Shown here one piece after another: positions 7,328-15,104 of a DNA stretch of 42,388 nt. Origin of the DNA: Nitrosomonas sp. (GTDB taxonomy: Bacteria > Pseudomonadota > Gammaproteobacteria > Burkholderiales > Nitrosomonadaceae). The position numbers and the translations under genes are program-made. The notes below the pieces were generated by a model. The model was not told the DNA's origin and made no database searches. It saw only the letters and a list, made by a program, of their open reading frames with translations. The stretch lies in the NCBI GenBank assembly GCA_021774265.1, contig JAJFJG010000149.1:1-42388 (forward strand). Reading direction: 5' to 3'. Numbering within the stretch: position 1 is the stretch's first letter; every line of letters starts with the position of its first letter.

Positions 7328-9544
7328 TTATACAGATGTCAATTTTGCATACTCTAACAATAGCCATTTCGTGCCAACTCGATCAAAGTTAACTTGCACT
7401 CGCGCATCATTGCCTTGCCCTTCGCAATTAATAATGACACCAGGGCCGAACTTATTATGCGCGACATTTTGGCCAATATGCCATTGCATTGCCTGTGCAT
7501 TAATAGACCCAACAACTCGGCTCTTAGTATTTCCTAACGACTGTGAAGCTGCACTTTTATATTGATTATCTACACTCGATTTAAAATAGCGAACATCGGT
7601 TTTATGTGTTGACTGCAACCATTTCATCAGATTTTCAGGTATTTCATCAAGAAAACGCGAAGGTACATTGTATCGGGTTTGTCCATGCAACATACGGCTT
7701 TGAGAGAAACTCAAATATAGCCGCCGGCAAGCACGCGTCATAGCAACATACATTAAACGTCGCTCTTCTTCTTGCCCATTAGTTTCATTGCGACTATTTT
7801 CATGAGGAAATAGCCCTTCTTCTAAACCCGTTAGAAAAACACTATGAAATTCTAGACCTTTGGCTGAATGTACAGTCATCAATTGTAAAGCCTCCTTTCC
7901 AGTATCAGTTTGATGATCGCCTGCCTCAAGTGAAGCATGTGCGAGAAATGCTGTTAAGCTGTCGTCCTCAGCTTCATGCACGAAACTCATCGCGGCATTA
8001 ATTAGCTCATTCAGATTTTCTACGCGATCAGCACCTTCACGCTCAGCATGATAATACCCAAGCAACCCGCTAAGCGACAGCATCTGCTCAACGGTTTGTG
8101 GCAGTGGCAGGTTCTCACAAGCTTGACGCATGACCGTCATTAACGAAACAAACCCACCAACACCTCTTTTGGCTTTTTCTGGATCTTGAATAATAGGAGC
8201 ATTACTATTTTTTTTTAAAGCTGCCAACCATAAGCTGCTGCCATTCACTCTAGCTTCATCTTGCAACTGCTCAACACCACGTGCACCAATACCCCGTGTT
8301 GGAAAATTTATAATGCGTAGCAAAGCATTATCATCATTAGGATTCGCGATTAACCGCAAATATGCTAATGCATGTTTAATTTCCAAACGTTCAAAAAAAC
8401 GCATACCACCATAAACACGGTATGGTAATGCTGCATTGAATAAGCTATGTTCTAATACACGGGACTGAGCATTTGAGCGGTAAAGCAGGGCAATTTGAGA
8501 CAGGTCAACACCATCATCCCGTAGTGACTTTATTTCTTCAACGATAAATGCGGCCTCATCAAAATCAGTAGGTGCATTATAAACGCGGATGGGTTCTCCG
8601 CAGCCTTCTGATGTCCATAAATTTTTACCGAGACGCCCATCGTTATTTTGAATCAATGCATTGGCCGCATCGAGAATATTGCCATGTGAGCGATAATTTT
8701 GTTCTAATTTGATAACCTTAGATACATTAAAATCACGCTCAAACTCTTGCATATTTCCCGAATTTGCACCGCGAAACGCATAAATACTCTGATCGTCATC
8801 ACCCACAACAAACACTGCGGCTGTTGTACTTGAACCTACATTAGATAAAACCTTTAGCCACTTGTATTGCAATCGATTTGTGTCTTGAAATTCATCAACA
8901 AGAATATGAGAAAAGCGTTCACGATAATGATTACAAAGTACCTCATTGCGTATTAGTAATTCATAACATCGCAACAATAATTCAGGGAAATCAACACTCC
9001 CATCTTTATTACACTGCTGTTCATAAGCCTGATAAAACTCGACCAACTTACGCGTAAAACTATCATGTGATTCAACACTTGATGCACGTTGACCTTCTTC
9101 TTTTGCATTATTAATAAACCATTGAACTTGGCGTGGCGGCATTTCCTTGTCGCTAATACCTAGGCTTTTCTGAAGACGCTTAATAACCGCTAATTGATCG
9201 GCAACATCAAGTATCTGGAATGCCTGTGGTAAGCCTGCCTCTTGATAGTGTGAACGCAACATTCGGTTACAAAGCCCATGAAAAGTGCCAATCCACATAC
9301 CGCGAATATTGATGGGTAACATTGTTGAGATACGCGTTAGCATCTCTTTAGAAGCTTTATTGGTAAAAGTTACAGCAAGAATACCGTGCGGGCTAACCTG
9401 TCCTGATTGAATTAAATGCGCAATTCGGGTTGTTAAAACTCGCGTTTTACCACTACCTGCACCAGCTAAAACCAGTGCAGATTGGTGAGGAAGCGTTATT
9501 GCCTCAAGTTGTTCGGGATTTAGACCAGCAAGTATTCTTGACAT
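7328..9544 (-). CDS. uvrD: UvrD/Rep-type superfamily 1A DNA helicase
   Basis: A 3'-5' ATP-dependent DNA helicase of 738 residues used in nucleotide excision repair, mismatch repair or replication restart. All SF1A motifs are intact: Walker A AGAGSGKT at 27-34, TFTNKAS at 59-65, GTFHG at 86-90, Walker B DEFQDT at 217-222, DDDQSIYAFRGA at 249-260, LEQNYRS at 280-286, and the C-terminal MTVHSAKGLEFHSVF and RLMYVAMTRA. The last ~60 residues form the UvrD/PcrA Tudor-like tail (GQNVAHNKFGPGVI). Length and tail favour UvrD over Rep. It is followed, beyond a hairpin, by the phosphoribulokinase gene upstream on the same strand, 98 nt away, so it may be co-transcribed. Confidence 0.95.
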   Translation of the reverse strand: MSRILAGLNPEQLEAITLPHQSALVLAGAGSGKTRVLTTRIAHLIQSGQVSPHGILAVTFTNKASKEMLTRISTMLPINIRGMWIGTFHGLCNRMLRSHYQEAGLPQAFQILDVADQLAVIKRLQKSLGISDKEMPPRQVQWFINNAKEEGQRASSVESHDSFTRKLVEFYQAYEQQCNKDGSVDFPELLLRCYELLIRNEVLCNHYRERFSHILVDEFQDTNRLQYKWLKVLSNVGSSTTAAVFVVGDDDQSIYAFRGANSGNMQEFERDFNVSKVIKLEQNYRSHGNILDAANALIQNNDGRLGKNLWTSEGCGEPIRVYNAPTDFDEAAFIVEEIKSLRDDGVDLSQIALLYRSNAQSRVLEHSLFNAALPYRVYGGMRFFERLEIKHALAYLRLIANPNDDNALLRIINFPTRGIGARGVEQLQDEARVNGSSLWLAALKKNSNAPIIQDPEKAKRGVGGFVSLMTVMRQACENLPLPQTVEQMLSLSGLLGYYHAEREGADRVENLNELINAAMSFVHEAEDDSLTAFLAHASLEAGDHQTDTGKEALQLMTVHSAKGLEFHSVFLTGLEEGLFPHENSRNETNGQEEERRLMYVAMTRACRRLYLSFSQSRMLHGQTRYNVPSRFLDEIPENLMKWLQSTHKTDVRYFKSSVDNQYKSAASQSLGNTKSRVVGSINAQAMQWHIGQNVAHNKFGPGVIINCEGQGNDARVQVNFDRVGTKWLLLEYAKLTSV

Positions 9545-9593
9545 GAATGGTGACGAATAGTGAGGATGAAGCGAAGATGTAACAGCTGACAGT

Positions 9594-9637
9594 TTTTAGG
9601 GAAACACTGAGCAACCTTAATCAGGTTTCCCCTAAAA
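9594..9637. terminator. Inverted repeat between prk and uvrD
   Basis: TTTTAGGGAAAC (9594-9605) and GTTTCCCCTAAAA (9625-9637) pair over 12 positions with one bulged base and a 19-nt loop. It lies 5 nt after the prk stop and ahead of uvrD. A T-run is lacking, so it could be a weak terminator, attenuator or mRNA-stabilising stem that sets prk above uvrD expression. Confidence 0.5.
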
Positions 9638-9642
9638 CAATA

Positions 9643-10512
9643 TTATGCTTTGCTTTTAGCAACAATTTCCAAAATCAAAGGTGTCAAAATTAATTCAATC
9701 GCCATACCCATTTTACCACCTGGAACAACGATAGTGTTTTTTCGAGACATAAATGAATCGTGAATCATCGCGAGTAAACTTGTAAAATCAATGCGTTCAG
9801 CATCACGAAAACGAATAACAACCATACTTTCATCCAGTGTTGGTATATCACGCGCAATAAATGGATTAGATGTGTCAACTGTCGGCACACGCTGGAAATT
9901 GATGTGAGTACGTGAGAACTGTGGCGTAATGTAATGCACATAGTCATGCATGCGACGAAGGATAGTATCAGTTACCGCTTCTGATGAATAACCTCGCGCA
10001 CTGGTGTCACGGAATATCTTCTGTATCCACTCCAAATTAACAATAGGAACAACACCTACTAACAAATCAACATATTTTGCCGCATCGGCCGTATCACTTT
10101 TTGCACCGCCATGTAGACCTTCATAAAACAACAAGTCAGAACCAGGTGCTATGGGTGTCCAAGGTGTAAATGTGCCTGCCGCCTGATTCCAAGGGGCTGC
10201 TTCTTCGTCATTATGAAGATATAAACGTGTGTTACCGCCGCCATTCTCACCATATTGCTTAAACAATCCCTCCAACTTTTCAAACTCATTAGCTTCAGGG
10301 CCAAAATGACTAATTTGACGACCGCCATTTTTTTCTGACTCAGCAACAGCTTGTTTCATTGCATTACGGTCATAGCGATGGAAACTATCACCTTCTACAA
10401 CAGCAGCAGTTAAATTTTGACGACGAAATATATGTTCAAAGCTATTCTTGACAGTCGATGTGCCTGCACCTGACGATCCGGTAACAGCAATAACGGGGTG
10501 TTTCTGTGACAT
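9643..10512 (-). CDS. prk: Phosphoribulokinase
   Basis: Phosphoribulokinase of the proteobacterial class (289 residues), converting ribulose 5-phosphate and ATP into ribulose 1,5-bisphosphate for the Calvin cycle. The P-loop GSSGAGTS is at 12-19, followed by VVEGDSFHRYDRNAMKQAV and ISHFGPEANEF, the LLFYEGLHGG strand and the RRMHDYVHYITPQFSRTHINFQRVP segment, all diagnostic. A strong AAGGAG ribosome-binding site precedes the ATG. PrkB homologues also occur in non-autotrophs such as E. coli, and no RubisCO gene is in the window, so autotrophy is likely but not proven here. A perfect 14-bp palindrome lies 63 nt upstream of the start. Confidence 0.95.
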   Translation of the reverse strand: MSQKHPVIAVTGSSGAGTSTVKNSFEHIFRRQNLTAAVVEGDSFHRYDRNAMKQAVAESEKNGGRQISHFGPEANEFEKLEGLFKQYGENGGGNTRLYLHNDEEAAPWNQAAGTFTPWTPIAPGSDLLFYEGLHGGAKSDTADAAKYVDLLVGVVPIVNLEWIQKIFRDTSARGYSSEAVTDTILRRMHDYVHYITPQFSRTHINFQRVPTVDTSNPFIARDIPTLDESMVVIRFRDAERIDFTSLLAMIHDSFMSRKNTIVVPGGKMGMAIELILTPLILEIVAKSKA

Positions 10513-10945
10513 TTTAATTTCTCCTTAAAACTTTCATATAAATAAGATATGAGTTAGCTAAGACCACAGTTGGTCGTATTTTAAAATACCTAACAAAGTG
10601 GGGAGTAAAGCCTATCAAAGCAATTTTTTTATTCTTTGCTGCTATCAAACAGCAGCTAATTTTTAATGCTGATAGTTACTCATCTTCCATCAATGGTACT
10701 TTGTAATTTTGTGACTATGATACCTTTTTTCTTCTCAGTTTTGGCAGGTGATGTCGCCATATTCAGCTTGCATTCAGTTTTAAACGCATACAATGCTAGA
10801 AACTAATAAAAATATACCGCATCAAATAATTTGAATAATCAATATTAGCGTCATACATTGGCACCATGATTCTGATGAATCTCATGACCAGCATATAACT
10901 ATCTAAGCCAGAATGTTTCATATGACATATTAGGACGAAACAGCC
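10513..10945. other. Divergent intergenic region, no gene seen
   Basis: About 430 bp between the divergently transcribed prk and the Gly/His-rich protein. Besides the palindrome at 10576-10589 there is a small stem, GCTGCT and AGCAGC with a 7-nt loop near 10639-10657. No coding potential was seen. Confidence 0.5.
10576..10589. promoter_or_regulatory. Perfect palindrome upstream of prk
   Basis: GTATTTTAAAATAC is a perfect 14-bp palindrome 64 nt upstream of the prk start codon. Its place suggests an operator or part of the promoter. CbbR (LysR family) commonly controls Calvin cycle genes, but the site is not an obvious CbbR match, so the binding factor is unknown. Confidence 0.4.
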
Positions 10946-11446
10946 ATGAATAAATTAATGCTAACGTATATAACCATAGCTCTATTTGCAATGATACTTA
11001 ATGATGCTGCCTGGGCACGTGGCGGCGGTGGTGTCGGTGGCGGTCATGGTGGTGGTGGCGGTGGTCACAGCGCAGGTGGTGGTGGCGGACACCGTCATGC
11101 GGGAGGTGGACATCGCCATTTCAGAGGTGGTCATCGTCATCACAGGCACAATCATTTTAATCTAGGGTTTGGTATAGGCGGGTATAACTCAGGCTTTTAT
11201 GGTTCAAATTATGGCTTTGGTTACGGTTATCGCGATCCTTTTTTTTATCCACGCCCTTATTATGGTTCTACCGTTGTCGTACCAATGACACCCCCTGTTT
11301 ACATTCAAAGGGAAGAGGTAAGATCACCAGCCCAACCGCAAACCAATTACTGGCATTACTGCCAAGATCCTGATGGCTATTATCCCTATGTTAAACAATG
11401 TCCTGGCGGCTGGTTACAAGTTGCCCCTCAACCACTCACTCAATAA
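10946..11446 (+). CDS. Gly/His-rich secreted protein
   Basis: A 166-residue exported protein with a signal peptide (cleavage near AAWA, residue ~24). Residues ~25-75 are low-complexity Gly and His (GGGHRHAGGGHRHFRGGHRHHRHN), a potential transition-metal binding tract. Residues ~75-110 are Gly/Tyr/Phe-rich, and the C-terminus carries the recognisable module YWHYCQDPDGYYPYVKQCPGGW with two Cys. That terminal module recurs in small proteobacterial envelope proteins of unknown function. It is followed 15 nt later by a glycine-zipper lipoprotein, so the two are very likely an operon. Metal binding is inferred from composition only. Confidence 0.85.
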   Translation: MNKLMLTYITIALFAMILNDAAWARGGGGVGGGHGGGGGGHSAGGGGGHRHAGGGHRHFRGGHRHHRHNHFNLGFGIGGYNSGFYGSNYGFGYGYRDPFFYPRPYYGSTVVVPMTPPVYIQREEVRSPAQPQTNYWHYCQDPDGYYPYVKQCPGGWLQVAPQPLTQ

Positions 11447-11461
11447 TGCACGAGGTATCCC

Positions 11462-12001
11462 ATGTTAACAAACCCTAAATTAACCATCTTGCCAATCGCT
11501 TTGCTACTCTCAGCTTGTGTCAGCGTACCATCTGGCCCCAGCGTGATGACACTGCCTGGTTCAGGAAAAAGCTTCGATGAGTTTCGTAGTGATGACTATC
11601 AATGTAGGCAATTCGCTTACGAACAACTTGGAGGTGTGACACCTAAACAAGCAACTTTAACTAGTGGCGCACAAAGTGCCGCAGTCGGCACCGGATTAGG
11701 GGCTGCTGGTGGTGCACTTATAGGCGGGGGTGAAGGAGCTGCTATTGGTGCAGGCGCCGGACTTTTGATGGGTGGACTCGTCGGATCAGACTCGTCAAGA
11801 ACATCAGGCTATGAGGGTCAACGACGCTATGACATCAGCTACATACAATGCATGTATGCTAATGGTCATCGTGTTCCCATTTCTGGAAAAATAACCGACG
11901 ATTCTTACAATAGCAGAAATAACTCAAGAATTTTAACGCCTCCATCTGGGTTTACGCCGCCACCGCCGCCTCCGGGTAACCCGCCACCACCACCCCTGTG
12001 A
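11462..12001 (+). CDS. Glycine-zipper lipoprotein
   Basis: A 179-residue probable outer-membrane lipoprotein. The lipobox LLSAC places the acylated Cys at residue 19. Next come DDYQCRQFAYEQLGG and a glycine zipper at ~80-110 (AAVGTGLGAAGGALIGGG, then AAIGAGAGLLMGGLVG) that could insert in or span a membrane. The segment RRYDISYIQCMYANGHRVP follows, and the C-terminus is a Pro-rich tail. Function is unknown. It is 15 nt downstream of the Gly/His-rich protein and probably co-expressed, suggesting a shared envelope role. Confidence 0.88.
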   Translation: MLTNPKLTILPIALLLSACVSVPSGPSVMTLPGSGKSFDEFRSDDYQCRQFAYEQLGGVTPKQATLTSGAQSAAVGTGLGAAGGALIGGGEGAAIGAGAGLLMGGLVGSDSSRTSGYEGQRRYDISYIQCMYANGHRVPISGKITDDSYNSRNNSRILTPPSGFTPPPPPPGNPPPPPL

Positions 12002-12078
12002 TAACAAATTACAGCTAATCGTTCAATGATAACAGCCAAATTAAGCTAAAATACGTTTTAGATTATGTAAAGAAATTA

Positions 12079-12118
12079 CCGACTAACCCGGGGATAATTT
12101 ATTCTCAGTGTTAGTCGG
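12079..12118 (+). terminator. Hairpin downstream of the glycine-zipper lipoprotein gene
   Basis: CCGACTAAC (12079-12087) and GTTAGTCGG (12110-12118) make a perfect 9-bp stem with a 22-nt loop, 78 nt after the lipoprotein stop and ~105 nt before the next gene. No T-run follows, so it may be a terminator remnant or a leader structure of the next gene. Confidence 0.35.
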
Positions 12119-12222
12119 CACTTGCTTAACTTATAGTTTTATCATTTAATTTATTAAAACTTAATATTTTAGTGGCTATTATTAAACTTTAATTGGCCCC
12201 ATTGACTTTAGGAGTAAACACC

Positions 12223-12726
12223 TTGCATCCGATTGTACCGATTATCATGGCAATAGGCGCCATTTCCTTTCTTGTTGGATTGTTTTTCCTTGCACGACTT
12301 GGTATGCAACGGATTAAAGAAATAAATGTTTTTGGTAAAGTATATACACTTTGGCGCTTTTCATTGGCATCGATAGGCTCAGGCTTCGCTTTGATTATGC
12401 TTTCAGTACTCATTCATCAAAATGTGCCATACACACCAGCTTCTGACGTAACACAAGCGGAGTTTACACAATCAGGCGTATCTGATTATGAATTAGGACT
12501 AATACTTGGAAGCATTGATAGAAATCTAATTGATAACTATATTGCACAATTTCAAAAGGAGTACTACAACGCTTTAGTCACAGGTGACAAAACAACAGCT
12601 GAACTTCTTTTGTTAGAACTAAAATATAATATGAGAACAGAATTAGAAAAACATGGCATTGATCCTTCTCAAATTGAAGAAAAAATAAATCACGTTGTCT
12701 TATTATTACAAGCACAGCAGAAATAG
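12223..12726 (+). CDS. Two-TM membrane protein of unknown function
   Basis: Function is not recognised. Using the TTG at 12223, with AGGAG at 12210-12214 and 8-nt spacing, gives 167 residues; an upstream in-frame TTG at 12193 has no ribosome-binding site. The product has TM helices at ~2-26 and ~46-64 (SLASIGSGFALIMLSVLI), then a ~100-residue soluble, helical, acidic domain (ELGLILGSIDRNLIDNYIAQF, then TAELLLLELKYNMRTELEKHGID). It sits between the lipoprotein pair and lysS and is closed by the strong terminator at 12784-12839, so it is a separate unit or the end of the lipoprotein operon. Confidence 0.7.
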   Translation: MHPIVPIIMAIGAISFLVGLFFLARLGMQRIKEINVFGKVYTLWRFSLASIGSGFALIMLSVLIHQNVPYTPASDVTQAEFTQSGVSDYELGLILGSIDRNLIDNYIAQFQKEYYNALVTGDKTTAELLLLELKYNMRTELEKHGIDPSQIEEKINHVVLLLQAQQK

Positions 12727-12783
12727 CACAACATATCTTTGCAAGGACATCGAGACAAAAAATCTTTGCTACAACGTATACAT

Positions 12784-12839
12784 AAAAAGCACTGATTGAT
12801 TCAAACTCTAACAACGATTGAGTTAATCAGTGCTTTTTT
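12784..12839. terminator. Strong bidirectional rho-independent terminator
   Basis: AAAAAGCACTGATT (12784-12797) pairs perfectly with AATCAGTGCTTTTT (12825-12838), 14 bp, with a T6 run on the plus strand and an A5 run at the left edge. A small inner stem AACTC/GAGTT lengthens it. It ends the two-TM gene transcript and insulates lysS. Confidence 0.88.
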
Positions 12840-12906
12840 ATTTTAGAGTCGTTAACTTACAAAGCTAGATTATTACATTCTCAAATCTTTACACACCATA
12901 CTCACT

Positions 12907-14415
12907 ATGACTCAGGAAAACCAACCCGTCACTACCCAGAATGAAAATCAAATCATTGCTGAACGTCGCAGTAAGCTGACAGAACTTCGTAAAGTAGGCA
13001 ATGCATTTCCCAACATTTTCCGTAGGGATAATATCGCGTCTCAATTGCATGAACAATATGATGAACGATCCAAGGAATTATTAGAAGAAAGTGCTGTCAC
13101 CGTAAAAGTTGCGGGACGTATGGTATTAAAACGTATCATGGGTAAAGCCAGTTTTGCCACCATCCAAGATATGAGTGGTCGCATACAGCTATATATTTCT
13201 AATGACCATACTGGACAAGACAACCACGAAGCATTTAAACACTATGATTTAGGTGATATTCTTGGCGCACAAGGCAAGCTCTTCAAAACTAAAACGGGAG
13301 AGCTTTCTATCCGAGTCACTAATTGTCAACTACTGACAAAATGCTTACGTCCGTTACCTGAGAAATTTCATGGCTTGACCGATCAAGAGCAAAAATATCG
13401 CCAACGTTATCTTGATTTAATAACTAATGAAGAAACGCGAAAAGTTTTTAGCATACGCTCAAAAACCATCCATGCTATCCGAGAGTTCTTTGTCGCTCGT
13501 GATTATCTAGAAGTCGAAACACCGATGATGCACCCCATCCCTGGTGGTGCGTCGGCACGGCCTTTTGCTACACATCATAATGCGCTGGATATGTCGTTAT
13601 ATTTACGTATTGCACCGGAGCTTTATCTAAAACGCTTGGTTATCGGTGGTATGGAGAAGGTTTTTGAAATCAATCGTAACTTCAGAAATGAAGGCATATC
13701 AACTCGACACAATCCTGAATTCACTATGCTAGAGTTTTATGAGGCTTATCAGGACTACACTTATTTGATGGATTTCACAGAAAAAATGCTCGGTGAAGTG
13801 GCCGAACGTGTCCTCGGTACTAGAAAAATAATTTATCAAGAACGTGAGATTGACTTAACCAAGCCATTTCAGCGGCTAACCATCACCCAGGCCATCCAGA
13901 AATTCCACCCAGAATATACCGATGTGCAACTGAATGATCGCGATTACTTAGCGGATAAATTACAAAAATTACGTATTAAAACTCACTCACATGATGGCAT
14001 CGGCGGGTTGCAACTTTCTTTATTTGATGAAACAACCGAACATTTGTTGTTTGAGCCAACCTTCATCATTGATTATCCAGCTGAAGTCTCGCCATTGGCA
14101 CGGCGCAATGATGACAATGCTGAAATCACGGATCGTTTTGAGCTTTACATCGCAGGGCGCGAAATTGCCAATGGTTTTTCAGAACTTAATGATCCTGAAG
14201 ATCAAGCTACGCGTTTTCAAGCGCAAGTTGAGGCTAAAGATGCTGGTGACGACGAAGCCATGCATTATGATGCCGATTATATCCGCGCTTTAGAATATGG
14301 CCTGCCTCCAACCGCTGGTGAAGGCATCGGCATTGACCGGCTGGTGATGTTATTCGCTGACAGCGCGAATATTCGTGATGTTATCCTGTTTCCACAGTTA
14401 CGCCGGGAAGATTAA
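12907..14415 (+). CDS. lysS: Lysyl-tRNA synthetase, class II
   Basis: Class II lysyl-tRNA synthetase of 502 residues, charging tRNA-Lys in the cytoplasm. An N-terminal OB-fold anticodon-binding domain (~75-170: [43 protein letters not shown]) is followed by the catalytic core. That core has motif 1 in [21 protein letters not shown], motif 2 in [23 protein letters not shown], and motif 3 in [13 protein letters not shown]. Length is normal. The gene is preceded by a strong terminator, so it has its own promoter; no terminator is visible before the next gene, whose start is 30 nt after the stop. Confidence 0.98.
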   Translation: MTQENQPVTTQNENQIIAERRSKLTELRKVGNAFPNIFRRDNIASQLHEQYDERSKELLEESAVTVKVAGRMVLKRIMGKASFATIQDMSGRIQLYISNDHTGQDNHEAFKHYDLGDILGAQGKLFKTKTGELSIRVTNCQLLTKCLRPLPEKFHGLTDQEQKYRQRYLDLITNEETRKVFSIRSKTIHAIREFFVARDYLEVETPMMHPIPGGASARPFATHHNALDMSLYLRIAPELYLKRLVIGGMEKVFEINRNFRNEGISTRHNPEFTMLEFYEAYQDYTYLMDFTEKMLGEVAERVLGTRKIIYQEREIDLTKPFQRLTITQAIQKFHPEYTDVQLNDRDYLADKLQKLRIKTHSHDGIGGLQLSLFDETTEHLLFEPTFIIDYPAEVSPLARRNDDNAEITDRFELYIAGREIANGFSELNDPEDQATRFQAQVEAKDAGDDEAMHYDADYIRALEYGLPPTAGEGIGIDRLVMLFADSANIRDVILFPQLRRED

Positions 14416-14445
14416 TGATCTAATTTTTTGCTGAGGAATGCTGCC

Positions 14446-15030
14446 ATGCTAAATTATCGGAATGTAGCCCACCTTAAAACAATGATTGTGGTGTTCATTT
14501 TTATTTCATTCGCTGTAATGATAGAGATTGAAAGTGCAATCGCTCAATCATCACAAAGTATTGCACCAAACCCAACACACAAGCCCGAGCCAAATATGAC
14601 CGGCAGAGCAATTGATCGCACGGGGACTGCTTTTTCAGGCAGAAGCAGTGTGAGCATAAAAAGCACCGACGCTGGTAGGATCCCCCGGTATCAACAAAAT
14701 TTAGGTTGTATCAACTGCGGCACGGTCGATTTTATTAATGTGATTGGGCAAGGCGGCAATATCGACCTCATTACCAGCGGCATTATCAGCGGCGTGATTA
14801 GAAACAAAGTGATCCGCCATAGCCAAGATCAACATTATCCAATAGACCCTCGTATGAGCGGGAATATGCATCAGGGTCATCTACCCAGCGAAGACACCAC
14901 TCACTATAAAATTGGTGTGACAATGGACGACGGCACGCAATCCGTTATCACTCATCAACATGCGCCAAGCTTTCATCGTGGCGATAGAATTAAACTTATT
15001 GATGGCGAATTTGTACCTCATCATCATTAA
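14446..15030 (+). CDS. SlyB-like exported protein, His-rich tail
   Basis: A 194-residue exported protein. I prefer the ATG at 14446, with GAGG 9 nt upstream, over a TTG at 14428. A signal segment (residues ~15-35, KTMIVVFIFISFAVMI) is followed by a Pro/Ser/Thr-rich linker. The core GCINCGTVDFINVIGQGGNIDLI and then YKIGVTMDDGTQSVITHQHAP and GDRIKLIDGEFV match the C-terminal pattern of SlyB/PcpU glycine-zipper 2TM outer-membrane proteins, though the glycine zipper itself is weak. It ends in HHH. It follows lysS by 30 nt and precedes copA by ~75 nt; the His and CxxC content next to copper genes hints at metal handling, as inference. Confidence 0.72.
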   Translation: MLNYRNVAHLKTMIVVFIFISFAVMIEIESAIAQSSQSIAPNPTHKPEPNMTGRAIDRTGTAFSGRSSVSIKSTDAGRIPRYQQNLGCINCGTVDFINVIGQGGNIDLITSGIISGVIRNKVIRHSQDQHYPIDPRMSGNMHQGHLPSEDTTHYKIGVTMDDGTQSVITHQHAPSFHRGDRIKLIDGEFVPHHH

Positions 15031-15104
15031 TCTTAATTTAGCCACTTGAACTAAACCTCAACCATGCATATGATCAATGCATGAATGTAAACTGGAGACA
15101 GCTT

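Noticed and set aside
9643-10512. Uridine kinase as an alternative to phosphoribulokinase
   Set aside because: The P-loop family is shared, but EGDSFHRYDR, ISHFGPEANE and RRMHDYVHYI are specific for phosphoribulokinase.
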